DNA of 64,000 nt from Marthasterias glacialis (taxonomy: Eukaryota; Echinodermata; Asteroidea; Forcipulatida; Asteriidae): assembly GCA_911728455.2 (NCBI GenBank), contig OU452228.1:13964104-14028103 (forward strand), read 5' to 3'. The notes beneath the pieces were generated by a model, which saw only the letters and a program-made list of their open reading frames with translations, did not search any database and was not told the origin of the DNA. Positions 20,790 to 42,215 of this stretch are shown here, one piece after another (the stretch's first letter is position 1; each line of letters starts with the position of its first letter). A program made the translations under genes and the position numbers.

Positions 20790-21225
20790 GACTTGAAACT
20801 TATGACAATGTTCTCACTGACACTGACACGCAGAATTGTATAAAAGAATAAAACTCATGATTTATTGATTGTGACATGGGTTCCAGTTAAATGAGCTAAA
20901 ACGATAAAACCTCCAAAAGCTATTTTTCCTTTACGCTGTCATGTACTGACTTAAGTGGTGGGCAGCCGTGTCAATTAGGTGATGGCAGAAAATGAAATAA
21001 AATTCAGCACTTTAATGACTAACTAGTAAAAAGTCTACTTTAAAGGCCTAAGCTTTCATATAGCAACAAATCTTTCATCAGATGCAATGAAGAAAAACAA
21101 CTGAAAGATTTACTGACTTGAAACTTATCAAATAATGTCACTCTCACTGACATGCAGATTGATGTAAAAGAGTCTAACACCGATTCCAGTTCAATGAGCT
21201 ACACATCAATGGAAAGCTAGGTTGT
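20790..21225 (+). repeat. Pair of direct repeats around a dispersed repeat
   Basis: 20,790-20,915 and 21,113-21,225 share ctgacttgaaacttat, cactgacan, gattccagttnaatgagct. The hammerhead-like repeat lies between them. Confidence 0.5.
20955..21110 (-). repeat. Dispersed repeat with hammerhead-like core, copy 2
   Basis: On the minus strand it reads gcatCTGATGA...GAAAGCTTA, then aagtgctga and gacacggctgcccacc, colinear with copy 1 at 4,487. It lies between two direct repeats (20,790-20,960 and 21,113-21,225). Confidence 0.5.
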
Positions 21226-21333
21226 CAATATGGATGATTGCAAAAGGGCAGACCTTTTAAAGCTCTAGTTATCTTGGCAAAAGAAAATACACGAGAATCA
21301 AGCAAGAGAAGAAATCTTGTTCTCTTTTTTTTA

Positions 21334-21480
21334 TATCAAGCGATAAACCACAAGGAAAAGTGACTGGGAAAATTGTTCAATCAATTTTGAGGTGAACACA
21401 GAAAAAATGGACTGGAGTGGGATTTGAACCTGCGACCACCGGTTTAACGTAGCGATGCTTTACCAACTGAGCTATCTAGC
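21334..21480 (-). mobile_element. tRNA-derived SINE
   Basis: The minus strand reads gctagatagctcagttggta (A box), ggttcaaatccc (B box) and ccagtccattttttctgtgttcacc. It ends with the caagygataaaccacaag leader shared with 2,507 and 63,823. The acceptor stem does not close well, so it is not scored as a functional tRNA gene. Confidence 0.65.
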
Positions 21481-21898
21481 CCCTTTTCTCTTTTGGTACC
21501 GCACACTGTATACTGTACATTTGAGGTGTCAGTGTGAATCTTCTCATTAATTGTTCCTCACCTAGTTGTTTCTTTTTCTTATGGGCCCCACCCATCCTGA
21601 GCCCCCAGCCACTCCCATTTTTTAACAAGTATGAAGTGGTAGTGCTTGCAATGTCCCCCACCCCTATGAATATCAGTTGATCAAATGATCATTAGTCTTT
21701 CTACATAAAACATTGGTCCTCTATAAAATATTAGCCCTCTATTGGGCTTGCCATGTCATTTTGCTAGTTTTAAGTACAATGTAAAATCTCAGACAATCCC
21801 ATCTTAGAAAACAAACATTTGTGCCATAAAAATAATATTTAAATTGAATGGGTTACATTTTTACATAGCAGTTGAGTACATTAGGGCCTACGTGTACA

Positions 21899-22169
21899 TG
21901 GTCTTGGTGCAAGACGTTCCAGTTGTGTAGTCCACGGCCCATAAAAGTCCACGATCCACCCCATCACGAATTTCTGCCAATAGAGGGTGCTATCACTCCA
22001 TGATCCCACTATCACTCCTGAACCGCTATCACAGGAACTACAAGATTCCCAAGACGTTCCTGTGATAGCGGTTCGTGGGTGATAGTGGGTTTGTGGAGTG
22101 AGTGATGGGGTGGATCATGGACTTTTATGGGTCGTGGACTACAGAACTGGAATGTCTTGCACCAAGACT
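21899..22169. mobile_element. 270-bp foldback MITE
   Basis: Arms gtcttggtgcaagacgttcc and agtcttggtgcaagacattcc (opposite strand) continue for over 60 bp with few mismatches. The inner arms ccgctatcacaggaac / gttcctgtgatagcgg also pair. Flanks acgtgtacatg and acgtgcacatg may be an 11-bp target duplication. Confidence 0.85.
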
Positions 22170-24540
22170 AACGTGCACATGGTGCAAATGGAGATTGTAC
22201 TATGACAAGAAAAACCATTTATTTATTTATTTTTTTCACGACCAGACTTAATAATGCAGGCACTAACTGCTGGATAGTCAGTCTTTTTCTTAAATGATTA
22301 ATTTTTCTTAAATGATTTCTTAAATGATTTCATTAATGATTTGTAATTTGTCATAGAAAATCCCCATATTTGTATATCTGGACATGAATAATTTGTAATT
22401 TATTAACAACTTGGGCAATACAGGGCAGTGCCTAATGTCAAATTTAAAAAAAAAATCTAAATAATTTTTCTCCTGAAAAAGTGACCATTTGTTAAGGTTT
22501 GAAATAAGCTTGAAAAAGAGAGGGGAGCAAAAAGGAAATAGTATGACCACTGGGCCTATGAAAATCATAACACTAAGGCCTAATCTAATGGGTCATTGAT
22601 TTTATTTGAGAACCATCAATGAAATCGTCTTTGGAAAGACCCTTAGCTAATAATCATTTAGCTCCTTAGCTCTCTCAAACTCGGTAAATAAAGTACTTCA
22701 AACGAGAGAAAGGACAACATGCTTTTTAATGATTTTATATCTGATTGCTGTGGAAAAACAAACCTCATTAATACTTTGAATTTTGAAAAAAAGTTTAAAT
22801 TTCTTTAAATTCTTTTGTAGGATTTGCCACAACTATACAGAAAAAGCAAAAACATTAGTGAATAAATTCAATCATTGAATATAATATATTTCAAATTTAA
22901 AATTAAATAAATTTAATATCTAGTCTAAATTAACAAATCAGTTTTGAAAGGGTACAATGTTGCAAGGTACAACGCAACATTCATATTCTTTGTGAAGTTA
23001 CTTGATGGAACATGTATGTAAACTGCAATGTCTCCCAATTACTTTTGTTTTGTGTAATTTTCCATATCTTTCAAAGGATTTTGAAACAAAACAAAAAAAA
23101 TATGAAGGACACAACAATTTGAAGCAATAAGTATACGCAAATAAAATTGCAAAACACTAGACAGTTTACTATCTAAAGCTAAAAGATGTGTCACTTGATA
23201 GATACATGTACGTCAGCATGAATAAAGTGGTACCAAAGATTCATAAACCTTGACCTCCAGCCCCTTGCATTGTTCTGCCCCATGGAGTGATAAGGTGCTA
23301 CACGTATGGTCCTATCTCACCAAACAGGTGGGGACTACTGTACAGTATGATAATTCAGTAATATCTGTCACATGTTTACCCTGTAATTTAATGTTAGTGA
23401 CTCCGTGGAGGTAGGATGGTGACACACCATTCTATGCTAAATAAATAACTGAAGAGAAATATGGAAGTGAACTTGATGGCACTTCATGTATGTGGATGCC
23501 AAAAGGATGAGTCATGTAGGCCCTTGAGTGTAGTTTTCAAATTATGGATGTTTTTTTTTTGGGTTTTTTTGGTGAAAGGTTTAAAGAGATACTGATTACA
23601 AAAATGTTGTCTAGTTTGAGGGAAATTGGTTGAACTGTGGAGAAAAATTCTGATGGGTCAAATCGTCAGGTCATAAATAATTTGTGCATTTATACCATGC
23701 AGACTATTTGGGTTGATAAGTACAGGTAGTTTGCAACAGCTAATTCATTTTTTTTCAAAAACAATTTGTCAAAATTGGTACCTATTTTAGTAATTATATG
23801 AAAATGAATGAAACATGCTGATTAGTTTTATACGTACTTCCTGGCAAATTGTGTAGTGTACAGGATAAGTGAACAATGTGTGATGTTAGACCATGGTGTT
23901 ACTCCATCGTCAGTCCAAGCAACTTCCCGTTTGGTTTTAAGGAGGAAATGATGAGACCTGTATTTGGTACATGGGTGAACTGATCACCTGATTCATGTCA
24001 ACCATCCTGGTAACCTGCTGGTAATGTCCTGGTGATTGGCAAATGGATCACGAGTATGCCTCTTTGTTATAGCTATTGGTTTTTTTTTTAATGACATTGT
24101 TGTTGCCTAAAATGATTTGGTTTGTGATTTTAACAACATCTTAACTCATGTTTTTTTTTTTTTGGTATGGAGAAAGTTTCTTCTCCCAAGGATAAAAATC
24201 GATTGACATTATAAAGGTGTCTTTTTGGTGCCGCAGTTTTGTACCAGCCTGCAATGGATAATTCTATTTTGAAGTGTAGGCCTACAATTGGAATGGCCAG
24301 TGCACAAAGTTCGCCATGTTTGAAAAAAAATAAGTGCACTTTTGGCCTATTAAAACTTTAGTTTCTGTTTGTATTTTTCCTAAACAAGCCCCTTCTCAGT
24401 GCTCTTCTGACGTGTTGTGGTAAAACAAAATACATTTTGTGTGTGAATAATAAAAAAATAGTTTCAAAAACATTGAAATTACCACATAAAAGCTCATAAA
24501 ATGTAACATTTAATTCCGGTAATTTTTAATCTCAAAATTC
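22170..24540. other. Intergenic AT-rich DNA
   Basis: No gene or clear repeat element was recognised on either strand; there are short homopolymer T and A runs only (for example T14 near 24,150). Confidence 0.5.
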
Positions 24541-24556
24541 CAGATTTTCAAATGGT

Positions 24557-24627
24557 GGGGGGGGGGGGGGATACCCGGGGGGCACGGACATCAGTTTGGG
24601 GGAAGGGGGAACGTACCCCCCCCCCCC
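24557..24627. repeat. G14 ... C12 homopolymer pair
   Basis: Fourteen G at 24,557-24,570, further G runs (gggggg, ggggg, ggggg) and twelve C at 24,616-24,627. The pair can fold back, and the G runs could form a quadruplex. It lies about 270 bp upstream of the SLC36 start codon. Confidence 0.8.
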
Positions 24628-24876
24628 TTAGTTACGCTGCTGCAGGTAGCAATGAGTAGGAAATTTGATACAAGTTGTGTAATTCTCATCACAAACTCAT
24701 TCCAAACTTGTACTACAATTGCCAAAAAGGTCAATTGAATCTAACAAAACAAACACCAATCAAGTGTGTGACGTCGGAGGTTTTTTGGTATACTTAAAAA
24801 AAAAAATAATTAATCAGATTGTGCGTCATTTTTTATCACATGAAACTTTGAACCCCGATTGGTTTTTCTCCCTTTA

Positions 24877-24898
24877 TCCACAGCTGTAACTGTGGACC
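24877..24898 (+). promoter_or_regulatory. Splice acceptor and short 5' leader before the SLC36 start codon
   Basis: A pyrimidine-rich stretch (about 24,864-24,880) ends in tccacag at 24,877-24,883, and only 15 bases separate it from the ATG at 24,899. The first coding exon is therefore probably internal, with one or more non-coding 5' exons and the promoter farther upstream. No TATA or CpG-rich promoter was identified nearby. Confidence 0.6.
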
Positions 24899-33714
<8,816 letters not shown>

Positions 33715-35480
33715 AACTAAACACCGTCAAGTTCTAAACTTAGAGGTGTAAACTTCTTTACAACCTGGGAAACAAGGTGTAAGGTAGTACATGCTAGAGG
33801 GGATGGGTAAAGTTTCTGTCCATGTCTGATTTCCTTGGAGGGTTCAATTTGAAGGACATTATTTCATGTGAAGTCATATTTCAGCTTGAATGTGGCGCTT
33901 TGTTGACGCTGACAAAAAGCACCATTTGCTTTGTTGCATTGTAAAACAAACCAAGGTGGCAAGAACGGATGGAAAGTTGTATAATGTCTAATGAGAAGAA
34001 GCTATACAGAGAATAGACCTGATGCACAGGACGTCATTCGAGTAGGGCCCCCTCGCCTAGAGGTCAAAAGGAGGCTGTTCATTGGCCAATCCTGTGCGCC
34101 GCGCAGACAAATCTGTGCGTTTCCATTGTTTCCTCATCGATTAACCTCTAAGATGGCGGCTGGATTACGTCAATGCATAAGGTCTATTGGTTGACAATTG
34201 ATACAGCATGATAAGGTGGTTACTTTCAGTGGTTTTGCAGACCCTGAGGTAGACAAATGTTATGCAGTTGCAGCAGGGCTAAAATTGGAGGGAATATGGA
34301 ACTTAAAACCCTTTGCTGATTGATAAGAATGTTCAATCATGTGATAATTTTACAGAACCAGAAACCAAATTGTGTCCAATTTGTCTCATGCTGACCTCAC
34401 CAGGAAAGCGCTTTGGGTTTGGAAATCTCACTCCCAGCAAATTTTCAGTTTACATTTAACCACATGCATAAATGTATTAAAATTATAGCCTGCCAGACAA
34501 GCTTCAGTGGTGAGTTTATTTGCTGATTACCAAAAACCTTGGACTCGAGAACAGTTGAATGGGTAATGTTGAAACCTGAAGTTGTGTCTTAAAACAAGTG
34601 AAAGGAGATAAGTGACGTTGTTATTGTTTGCCTTCCGATGTTCCATTGTTGTGTTTGAACACGTTTTCGGGCATTTCACTGCCAGAGAAATTGATTTTGA
34701 TCTAATCTCAACTCCGAGAAAGGTAAAGGTTTTGGAACTGTGTGTGACTGCTTCACTTGGTATTTCAAATAAACTTTCTTTTCAGCCTAAAAACTGTCAT
34801 TGGATAAAAGTAAAGAGAATACAAAAAAAGCCTAGATTCTCTTCAAAACTGCCCTTGCAAACTAGATTTATATATTGCTAGGAAATAGAGGAAATAGAGG
34901 GTTGCTTTTTCAAACATATCTGGATTTATATTAGAATGAAATGTACACAATGTATTTGTGACATAACTTCACTTCAAGGTAACATCAGAAACATCAGGGT
35001 AAGCCCTCACTCAAATATACCCTGGAGTATTTAACAATGTTAAAATTGCTGTGCATAAAAATCAAAACAAATCATATGCTTGTGTTATTTTTATTATAAT
35101 TATTTAATTTTTTTTTTTTAAACTTATAACTGAAATTTTAAAATTCTTGAACTGAAGACTATTGTTACTGACTTTCATTGACAAAGTGTCTTGAATGCAC
35201 ATTATCTTTAATCTTATTCTAATTCATATCAAGACAACTATTTGATTCTCATATTTTTAGCATGTTTTTCTTTCTCTTGAACACCAATTTGGAATCAAGT
35301 CTCAGCTTTTTTCTGTTTAATGTATCCAAAATAGTTTTCCATTCAGTTATTACCTTTTCAATAACCAACAGACCCAGTTGTTTTTACGAAAAATGCTATT
35401 ATTAAAAAAAAAAATTATAGACAGTTGATAAACTGTAACTCTTCGTGGGATACATTTTGAATAAATAAAATAAAACTTTT
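33715..35480 (+). other. SLC36 3' UTR and downstream DNA
   Basis: No coding sequence. Poly(A)-signal hexamers in sense include AATAAA at 34,768-34,773 and a cluster near 35,460-35,478 (ataaataaaataaaa). The true 3' end cannot be chosen without transcripts. A MITE occupies 34,012-34,188. The rest is AT-rich with no recognisable gene. Confidence 0.5.
34012..34188. mobile_element. 177-bp MITE with aatagacct ends in the SLC36 3' region
   Basis: Starts aatagacct at 34,012 and ends aggtctatt at 34,188, with an internal aagatggcggc. It may be part of the mature 3' UTR. Confidence 0.65.
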
Positions 35481-35849
35481 AGATACTGAAATTATACTTA
35501 TACAAATACAAATCAGTGGAGAAGTAAATTAGAATCTATATCATTTTAAACTTGATACTTGTTTTTAAAAGGCATTGAAGTGAGTTTTATATTCTTATTG
35601 CAGTATACTGCTCAAATGTAATAAAACAGGCAGGTACAGTTTGTCGCACTTTTTCATCCAGTGGCGAATCTGCAACTTCCGTGTTTGGAGAAAATCGCGT
35701 TTGAAGTTGAATTATTTGTTAAACTGCTATTTCGGACACTGCTTAGTATTTTTTGTTTGAAATTCTTTTACCTAAACAAAGCTGACTTCTTAATTCATAC
35801 AGGACTGCCAATATGTTTTCAATCGTACAACTTTTTTGATGAGTTATTA

Positions 35850-36380
35850 ATTCCTAAACATATTCGTCACTTCGTGAAAACGAAAAAAACAAGACTTGCA
35901 CGCAGAGCGCTGTGTACAAACCAATGCATGTTGAGATTCGTCACTATGTGAAGACGCTAAGCTTAAATAGGTAAACAGAGTTGTTACTTTTTGAAAAACG
36001 CAAACGTCAATTTGGCACTGTGCCAGCACTGTGTATTTCAATGGGTGAAATGGCGCATCTTTATTTGTCACTTTTTGAAAACGCAAAATGGCAAATCTAT
36101 TGATTTGTAGGTTATGCTAATTAGTGTAATTATGAAACTATTATGTCTTAGGTCCTGAAATTTGCTGGAAATGTGAACAGCAATGAGTACAGCAATGAGT
36201 ATGTTGAGAATTTGTACCAAAACCGATTTGCCAAATTTTGTGCTTTTTGACACATTCGTCACTTTGTGAAAACTGACGAATCAATGGTTACTTGAAATGA
36301 GTGTATGTAAAGTTTATGTATGCTATGCTATCAAGGGCATGGTGAACTGTTTAACCTAATTCGTCAGCACCTTTTTGATA
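35850..36380 (+). repeat. Region with recurring attcgtcacttngtgaaaac motif
   Basis: Five scattered occurrences (near 35,865, 35,938, 36,068, 36,247 and 36,358) of attcgtcac(t)/ctttttgaaaacgc words. A degenerate repeat; nothing else recognised. Confidence 0.35.
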
Positions 36381-37139
36381 TGAGGCATTTTAATGTTAAG
36401 GATAATTGACCAATGGGGGTTGCCACCATGTTCACAGTAGCAAATGGCAGGTCTGTACATGTTTGATAACTCAGCCTGATATGCAGGGACCCTGTACCCT
36501 CTGTACCAACATGGAATTGTATCAAGGTTATTTGAATCAAAGTTGGGCTCGCTTTCGGTTTTCTCGTCCAGTATTATTTACCAATTCATAACATGCATGA
36601 TATTCTTCCTACTCAAGTCTGATATCCGATTTGTTGGCCCTCCGAAAATCTGTAAAATTGTTATTAAATAGCCTGAAGAGTCTGTTAAAGCCTATGACAT
36701 GTTCACATGAAGGTCAGCCCTTCTACTCAATAAAAACTTCCTACTTTTTATCCTGGGGCCAAATATCACGCCCATCATGAATATTTCCGTTATATTTGTA
36801 CGAGCCAGCCTGTTGATTCTGAGTTCCAGTGGTTGAGACAACTTGGATGTTTCCAATCATTTGCTCTGATCCTCTTCATTTAAAGTGAGGGGGGGGGGGG
36901 GGAGAGACACACCGTGATGAACAACAGAGCTACATTGTACATGTAATGTTGAAGACGTTTCCTGGCAATCTTCACCTTTACAAAAATGAATGTGTTGATT
37001 AAGAGTCAGATGAGCAGGTATATGTAAATAGATGATCATAATAGTAGTTGTCACCAACTATATACCTCATTGTCGTAACTGTATACACTTCTAACATCAA
37101 GTTCTTCAAACGACACACAGATGATCTCTACTTACAGCT

Positions 37140-37405
37140 GAAACGATTATGTTTCTAATTGGATTAACTGTGATTGCGTGTGTTTATTATTATGTAAATT
37201 AGTGACACTGCGCGCAACTGAATACAATCTTTATTTTTATATAAAACTTGTATATAAAAAATAATCTGTGTTATCATGAATATAGTTTGAAGTAGTTAAC
37301 ATGATTTGCTCATACTGCATTGGTAACAACCAAAGATTATAGAGCGCCGAAGGCGCAAGATGGGGAACTGGAGCTTTATCAATTGCTGGAACGTGAAGTA
37401 TGCAT
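37140..37405 (+). repeat. Direct segmental repeat, copy 1
   Basis: Matches 40,310-40,578 in the same orientation, through attggattaactgtgatt, acactgcgcgcaactg and ataatctgtgt, then into the first part of MITE family C. Confidence 0.8.
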
Positions 37406-37572
37406 GGGCGCCATTTGAGCAAGTGAATGGTTTGTTTCCCATCGATAGCAATGGTCATTGTCTGCACTGGTCTATTGTTGTATCAAAAGAGTCACTTGCT
37501 GAAATGACGTCCAGTGAGATTTCACATTTCAGCTCCTCATTTTGCACCTACACAGCACTCAAAAATCTTTGG
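37330..37572. mobile_element. MITE family C, complete, with TAACAA target duplication
   Basis: The ends are CCAAAGATTATAGAGCGC and the opposite-strand CCAAAGATTTTTGAGTGC. TAACAA flanks both sides (37,324-37,329 and 37,573-37,578). The element is 243 bp without an open frame of interest. Confidence 0.85.
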
Positions 37573-37764
37573 TAACAACCTCAATTCAAATATCTAGTAT
37601 TCAAAGTGTTTGCGTCAGGTGGGTACCGAAGTCATATGTTACCTTGTATTATTTGTTCATCTTGAATAAAATAATGACCAAAATATGATAGGGGATACCT
37701 GTGTGGTATCACATGTCTTTTAAAACCAAACTGGAATGAATGTACGCTTAGTGTACCGCATGTT

Positions 37765-38375
37765 GATGTGATGTTATGTGGCAAACTCATTTCTTTTATC
37801 CCGTTGGTAAGCAATGACATTTGGAACCCGGAAGTACAGTGCAACGAATGTTCATGTACATGTATGTATGTATAACCATTCATTTATATTGCACTTCAGG
37901 CTGCAAAACGTCCTCACTTACAGGACCATTTGGTGTTGGATATGTGGCAGGGTGTACCCCCCCCCCTCCTATTGTGTCTTCATTGTGTTCTGGGAATCTC
38001 AGGAATTCTTTTGAGGATTTAAGGGTGGTGCTTCTATACAAGAGAAGAGTGTGTTAGAGAATGGGAGCATTTGAGGGAGGGGGGGGCTCCCTCTGCCACA
38101 TATTGGGCATGGTATTAACATGACAGTCACTTGATCATAGACACCTTTCTCTTGTGATGTTATGTGGCAAGCTCATTTCTTTTATCCTGTTGGTAAGCGA
38201 TAATGTTTCAGAGCTGGAAGTGCAGAGTAACGAATGTTCATATATCTATTCCATTCGTTTACATTGCACTTCCAGCTGCAAAGCGTCATCATTACCAACA
38301 GGACAGTCACTTGGTCATAGACACCTTACTCTTGTGCTGTTATGTGGCAAGCTCATTCCTATTTTAGTTACTTGA
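37765..38375 (+). repeat. Direct repeats of a tgttatgtggcaa unit
   Basis: 37,770-37,930 and 38,153-38,310 share gatgttatgtggcaa, ctcatttcttttatcc, aacgaatgttcat and ttgcactt; a third partial unit starts near 38,338. G and C runs (37,963-37,975; 38,082-38,088) lie between them. Confidence 0.75.
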
Positions 38376-38462
38376 TCAAACAAACTTTCTCATGCTTTAT
38401 TTTCCTTTAAACGTTATATTTCCGAATCCCCTCCTTGTATGTTTGGAACTTGAATTAGTTTC

Positions 38463-38642
38463 TATAGACCTTTATCATGCCACCACCATCTTGGTCATGT
38501 TCTCTGTATCCAATAACAGTAATAGATGCTCATATTCATTGTACTAAAAGGAACCAGACTATTTGCCCTTCCAGCCTCAGTTTGGTTACATTGGTTTGAA
38601 TGGGAGAAAATCAAGATGGCCGCACCATGATAAAGGTCTATT
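38463..38642. mobile_element. 180-bp MITE with tatagacctttatcatg ends (family E)
   Basis: The ends tatagacctttatcatg and, on the other strand, aatagacctttatcatg form TIRs. The interior matches the tandem triplicate at 55,727-56,242 in reverse. Confidence 0.8.
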
Positions 38643-39699
38643 GTGATGTTTATTCTTTCAATCTGTGTAATTTTAGTCCATTTGAGGCGCCCCTTCCCAA
38701 GTACAAATAATAAAGGTTTAGTTTTATGGCAAAATCATATAAATGATGTGGTCACAGACTTTCAGTAATTGCACGTTTTAATAGAGAAGTTTCCATTCTA
38801 TAGACCACACAGTACTGTTTACAAAAGATTGTGGTTTTTTTTCAGGGCATTTCCTTGCAGGTGAATTTTACATTTGTTCTCAGAATTGCCAAAAAAGGGG
38901 GAAACAAAACCTGTAAAAATAACAGCTGAACGAGTTCTGAGATGTGCACCATTTGTTCATATCAAAAAATCATATAGTGCAGTTGCTATTAATTATGTGT
39001 AAGATATTTGGGGCTTTGTTCAAATTATGCATATTGCTTTTTTTTTTAAATAAATAACTATACGAAAAACATTAGTTTTGGCACGTGTGCTGAAAGCACA
39101 CCCCATTTAGTCAAGAATCCTGACATATTGCCGAGTACATAAATCTTTCCATCTCTCGTTCATTTTCATTTAATGTATATGAAACGGGCAGATCAAAGCT
39201 TTGGATTTTTTTTTTGTAAATAAAATTATGTAATGTCACAAGTTACCTGGTCTATATGTCGATGCTGTTACCAGTAGTCCTCAGAAATACACCTTTATGG
39301 AATTGAAGGGTGGATACATGTATATATTAAGGTATTATTTTTTGTTCATGTGTTCCCTTGAAATACAGTGTTCCCTTGAAATAGATGTAATAGTTGTGAT
39401 TCAGTGATTAAGAACATTGTTAAGGTTTTACACTACACACATGTTCTTTATCCACGATGCAATTATTACGTACCAGCTGCCAAAAAGCATTTTCATGGTA
39501 GTGGGGCAGACTTGGGTATTTCAAACACTCTTTGCTGTCGACGACTCTGTGTTAAAACTGTAAGCATATGGATGGTGGTTGAAGTTTGAGGTCGCAGATG
39601 ACAGCATGTGTTCGAAGTAAACAAATCTGCCCCTTAAACAAGATGGCGCATATTACCATGGAACTGCTTATCACAGGATTCAAACTGTCCTCTCATAGG

Positions 39700-39880
39700 C
39701 GGGCTCGTTGGTCTAGTGGTAAGACATCTGCTGTAGAATGGTGGGGGTTTTGGGTTCAGTCTCAACTGAGTAGTATGTGGATTCGTTTCAGCAATAACCG
39801 TTGTGCTTGTCACACATCGGTGATAAACTAATAAGACAACATTTTGCAATGACATGTAATGTGCAATGTTTGTTATCAAG
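39700..39880 (+). mobile_element. tRNA-derived SINE (Gly/Glu-like head)
   Basis: gctcgttggtctagtggtaa (A box) and ttgggttcagtctcaa (B box) spaced as in a tRNA, then cagcaataaccgttgtgctt. The stems do not close cleanly, so a SINE is more likely than a tRNA gene. Confidence 0.55.
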
Positions 39881-40309
39881 ACATCTCAGTTGGATTAATT
39901 GGTCATTGCGGGAAAGTTAAAGTCTGCATGGGAATGGAAAAGCATAGTTTGAGAGTAATTGTATCTGGTTAAAATGACTGTTATGTATCATTATTAAAAC
40001 ACGTTTAAATGCTTATAACCTTTTGTAAGCTTTACATTGCTGCTTGGCACATGATGATTTTTTGATACTGCTAAAACAAGATAGATTAAACTGATACGTT
40101 TTTCCTGTGTAAACGTAGATAATTATGAATGAAAGATTACAGTTAACTATGTTCCTGTCTTCCGCAATTTTCCAAAATAATTTTTTTTCAACTGCCTCCT
40201 CTTTTAGCAGTTTGTGAACATTTGGAAGAAATGATAGTTCAAATAAAAGGTTCCATTCAACCTTCCAAGTTTCTATGTCTTGTGAATCGAGCGCTCTCAG
40301 CTTTTTATT

Positions 40310-40578
40310 TGGTTTCCAATTGGATTAACTGTGATTTCAATATGTGTTTGTTAAATTTGGCTAATTATTTATGTAAATGACACTGCGCGCAACTGAATAC
40401 AATCTTTATTTCTATATAGAACTTGTATATAAAAAATAATCTGTGTGTTATCGTGAATATAGTTTGAAGCAGTTAAACATGAGTTGCCTATACTGCATTG
40501 GTAACAACCAAAGATTATAGAGCGCAAAAGGTGCAAGATGGGGAACTGGAGCTTTATCTATTGTTGGAACGTGAAGTT
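40310..40578 (+). repeat. Direct segmental repeat, copy 2
   Basis: Copy of 37,140-37,405, about 3.2 kb downstream, ending inside MITE family C. Confidence 0.8.
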
Positions 40579-40580
40579 GC
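40506..40580. mobile_element. MITE family C, 5' fragment
   Basis: Only the first 70 or so bases of the element, together with the same upstream flank as 37,140-37,329. It was therefore copied by a flanking segmental duplication and not by its own insertion. Confidence 0.7.
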
Positions 40581-41159
40581 GCTTACATTACTCTACAGAT
40601 GTTTCAAGTGATCTCATATTTCTCTCGACAAAAGCTGATGCCATCTTTAAAAATGTGTTCCTAACTACTCTGAATCCATCAAAATCCAAAGGGTGTTATA
40701 GTTGAGTTATATTAATTTGATTTTCCATGATATTATAAACCAACTATGCTTGGCCAGGTGTGCCAATTTGATCAAATCAACTGATGTGAGTAGGAGCCAC
40801 ATTACATAATGACATACATAATGACGTACAATGGTATTGGAGTTTGATGGATTCAAGAAAAACCTATTGAGTCAACATTAAACTAAGGCTGTGTCTGAAT
40901 TTGTGGCTGCGGATGCGGCTGTGGCTTCATCGTCATGTGAACATGCATTAAAACATAATATGAGGCCCAAACCAGCACACTTTAAGCAACAGCCAAAGCC
41001 ATAGCCACAGCAGCAAATTCAGACTGTGTCTTTGAGTGTCTTCATACAGTGAGGCACCATCATTGTCCAGCTTGTTTCAGTTAACCATGGAGCTATTAAA
41101 AAAGGCATGCGGAGAATCATTTGGCCAGACTTGACAAAGTCTTACTTCAGTTGGTGACA

Positions 41160-42215
41160 GTCCAAAATGCAAGAGTTACAAATGTATCAGACTTGATGCA
41201 GTCCTTCAGCTGGTGGCACACAGTCCAAAAAAGCATTTGTTAGGCTGAACATCCCTTTGTCACTTGAACTTGTAGCAGGGAGTTATCTGGCTAGACTTGA
41301 TGCAGTCTTTCAGCTGGTGGCACACAGTCCAAAAAGCGTTGGTTAGCCTCAACATCCCTACTCCACTTGAACAGTTGAACTTGTAGCTGTGAGTTATCTG
41401 GCTAAACTTGACGCTGTCTTTCAGCTGGTGGCACACAGTCCAAAAAGCGTTGGTTAGCCTCAACATCCCTACTCCACTTGAACAGTTGAACTTGTAGCTG
41501 TGAGTTATCTGGCTAGACTTGACGCTGTCTTTCAGCTGGTGGCACACAGTCCAAAAAGCGTTGGTTAGCCTCAACATCCGTACGTCACTTGAAGCGGAGA
41601 GTTATCTGGTTAGACTTGCCGCAGTCCTGCTGCAGGTCCTGCTACACAGTCCAAGAAGCATTGGTTAGCCTCAACATCCCTACTCCACTTGAACAGTTGA
41701 ACTTGTAGCTGTGAGTTATCTGGCTAGACTTGACGCTGTCTTTCAGCTGGTGGCACACAGTCCAAAAAGCGTTGGTTAGCCTCAACATCCGTACGTCACT
41801 TGAAGCGGAGAGTTATCTGGTTAGACTTGCCGCAGTCCTGCTGCAGGTGGCACACAGTCCAAGAAGCATAGGTAAGCCTCAACATCTGTACTCCACTTGA
41901 ACAGTTGAACTTGTAGCAGCGAGTCATCTGGCTAGACTCGACGCAGTCTTTCAGCTGGTGGCACAGTCCAAAAAGCGTTGGTTAGCCTCAACATCCCTAC
42001 GTCAACTTGAAGCGGAGAGTTATCTGGTTAGACTTGCCGCAGTCCTGCTGCAGGTGGCACACAGTCCAAGAAGCATAGGTTAGCCTCAACATCCCTACTT
42101 CACTTGAACAGTTAAACTTGTAGCAGCGAGTCGTCTAGCTAGACTTGACGCATTCCTTCAGCTAGTGACACAGTCCCAAAAAATAGCATCGGTCAGCCTC
42201 AAGGTTGGGTATACA
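41160..42215 (-). repeat. Same minisatellite expanded in the right arm
   Basis: About ten units with the same words as 15,735-16,380 but reverse-complemented (ggcacacagtcc, ggttagcctcaacatcc). The difference in unit number between the arms shows the array has expanded or contracted since the duplication. Confidence 0.85.

Noticed and set aside
21405-21480. Possible functional tRNA gene
   Set aside because: A and B boxes are good, but the acceptor stem does not pair and the sequence continues into a SINE body and leader shared with other copies.
39705-39775. Possible tRNA-Gly/Glu gene
   Set aside because: The box spacing fits but the stems are mismatched; it is better explained as a SINE head.
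41260-41577. Open frame with repeated LRLTNAFWTVCHQLKD peptides on the minus strand
   Set aside because: It is a read-through of the roughly 100-118 bp minisatellite. Unit length varies and other units break the frame, and the left-arm copy does not keep it.
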